Shown: positions 5,509 to 5,537 of the stretch, piece after piece | Position numbering within the stretch: position 1 is the stretch's first letter | Layout: every line of letters begins with the position of its first letter | Assembly (NCBI GenBank): GCA_030146295.1 | Contig: JASLCD010000074.1 | Location: forward strand, 1 to 5,537 | Origin: Chryseobacterium sp. | GTDB taxonomy: Bacteria > Bacteroidota > Bacteroidia > Flavobacteriales > Weeksellaceae | DNA: 5,537 bases | Direction of reading: 5' to 3' | The notes under the pieces: generated by a model | The model's input: the letters and a program-made list of their open reading frames with translations, nothing else | What the model was told of the DNA's origin: nothing | Database searches by the model: none | Position numbers and translations under genes: made by a program

Positions 5509-5537
5509 ATGTCAAAAGCAATTTCGCAAGTACCATT
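5509..5537 (+). CDS. Start of a plus-strand gene, possibly 1-pyrroline-5-carboxylate dehydrogenase
   Basis: Only nine codons are visible: MSKAISQVP, then TT, which begins a Phe or Leu codon. The ATG follows an A-rich leader (TAATAAAACGTAAT) and a good -7 promoter element, so a real gene start is likely. The nine residues resemble, from memory, the N-terminus of flavobacterial 1-pyrroline-5-carboxylate dehydrogenase (PruA), the NAD-dependent aldehyde dehydrogenase that turns glutamate semialdehyde into glutamate in proline breakdown. In that family a VP is usually soon followed by NEPV. Nine residues are too few to be sure, so no symbol is given. The gene is divergent from the urease operon and continues beyond the window. 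Confidence 0.5.

Noticed and set aside
1..5537. A mobile element, CRISPR array, tRNA or rRNA in the window.
   Set aside because: No transposase or integrase frame, terminal inverted repeats, regularly spaced repeats or recognisable tRNA or rRNA sequence was found.

Overview
The window looks like chromosomal DNA of a Bacteroidetes bacterium, most likely a flavobacterium of the Chryseobacterium group. The reasons are the AT-rich intergenic DNA, the lack of strong Shine-Dalgarno sequences, a good match to the Bacteroidetes -7 promoter element (TAnnTTTG) before the rightmost gene, and the style of the proteins. The genus is inferred from recall, not from a search.

Most of the window (positions 1-4580) is a urease operon on the minus strand, read from right to left: ureA (gamma), ureB (beta), ureC (alpha, with every active-site residue present), a small exported beta-barrel protein, then the maturation genes ureE, ureF and the first 33 codons of ureG. 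ureA, ureB and ureC make the nickel enzyme that splits urea into ammonia and carbamate. UreE delivers nickel, and UreF and UreG assemble the metal centre. UreD/UreH, normally needed too, is not in the window and may lie to the left, past ureG. Spacing is tight (11 nt ureA-ureB, 1 nt ureB-ureC, 11-bp overlap of the barrel gene with ureE, 8-bp overlap of ureE with ureF), except for two gaps. One, of about 110 bp after ureC, carries a near-perfect 33-bp palindrome. The other, of 127 bp between ureF and ureG, is rich in possible alternative RNA structures.

The least expected member is the beta-barrel gene. It sits inside the operon and overlaps ureE, so it is a candidate outer-membrane component of urea or nickel handling. 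That role is inferred from context only.

Upstream of ureA, 4581-4735 holds a weak promoter candidate and a pair of direct repeats, 32 bp apart, that flank a small inverted repeat and may be a regulator site. Next comes a gene for an unrecognised 121-residue exported protein, also on the minus strand. The rest (5102-5508) is AT-rich, non-coding DNA with a small hairpin and promoter candidates. At the right edge a plus-strand gene begins at 5509. Its nine visible residues resemble the start of flavobacterial 1-pyrroline-5-carboxylate dehydrogenase, but that is a tentative call.
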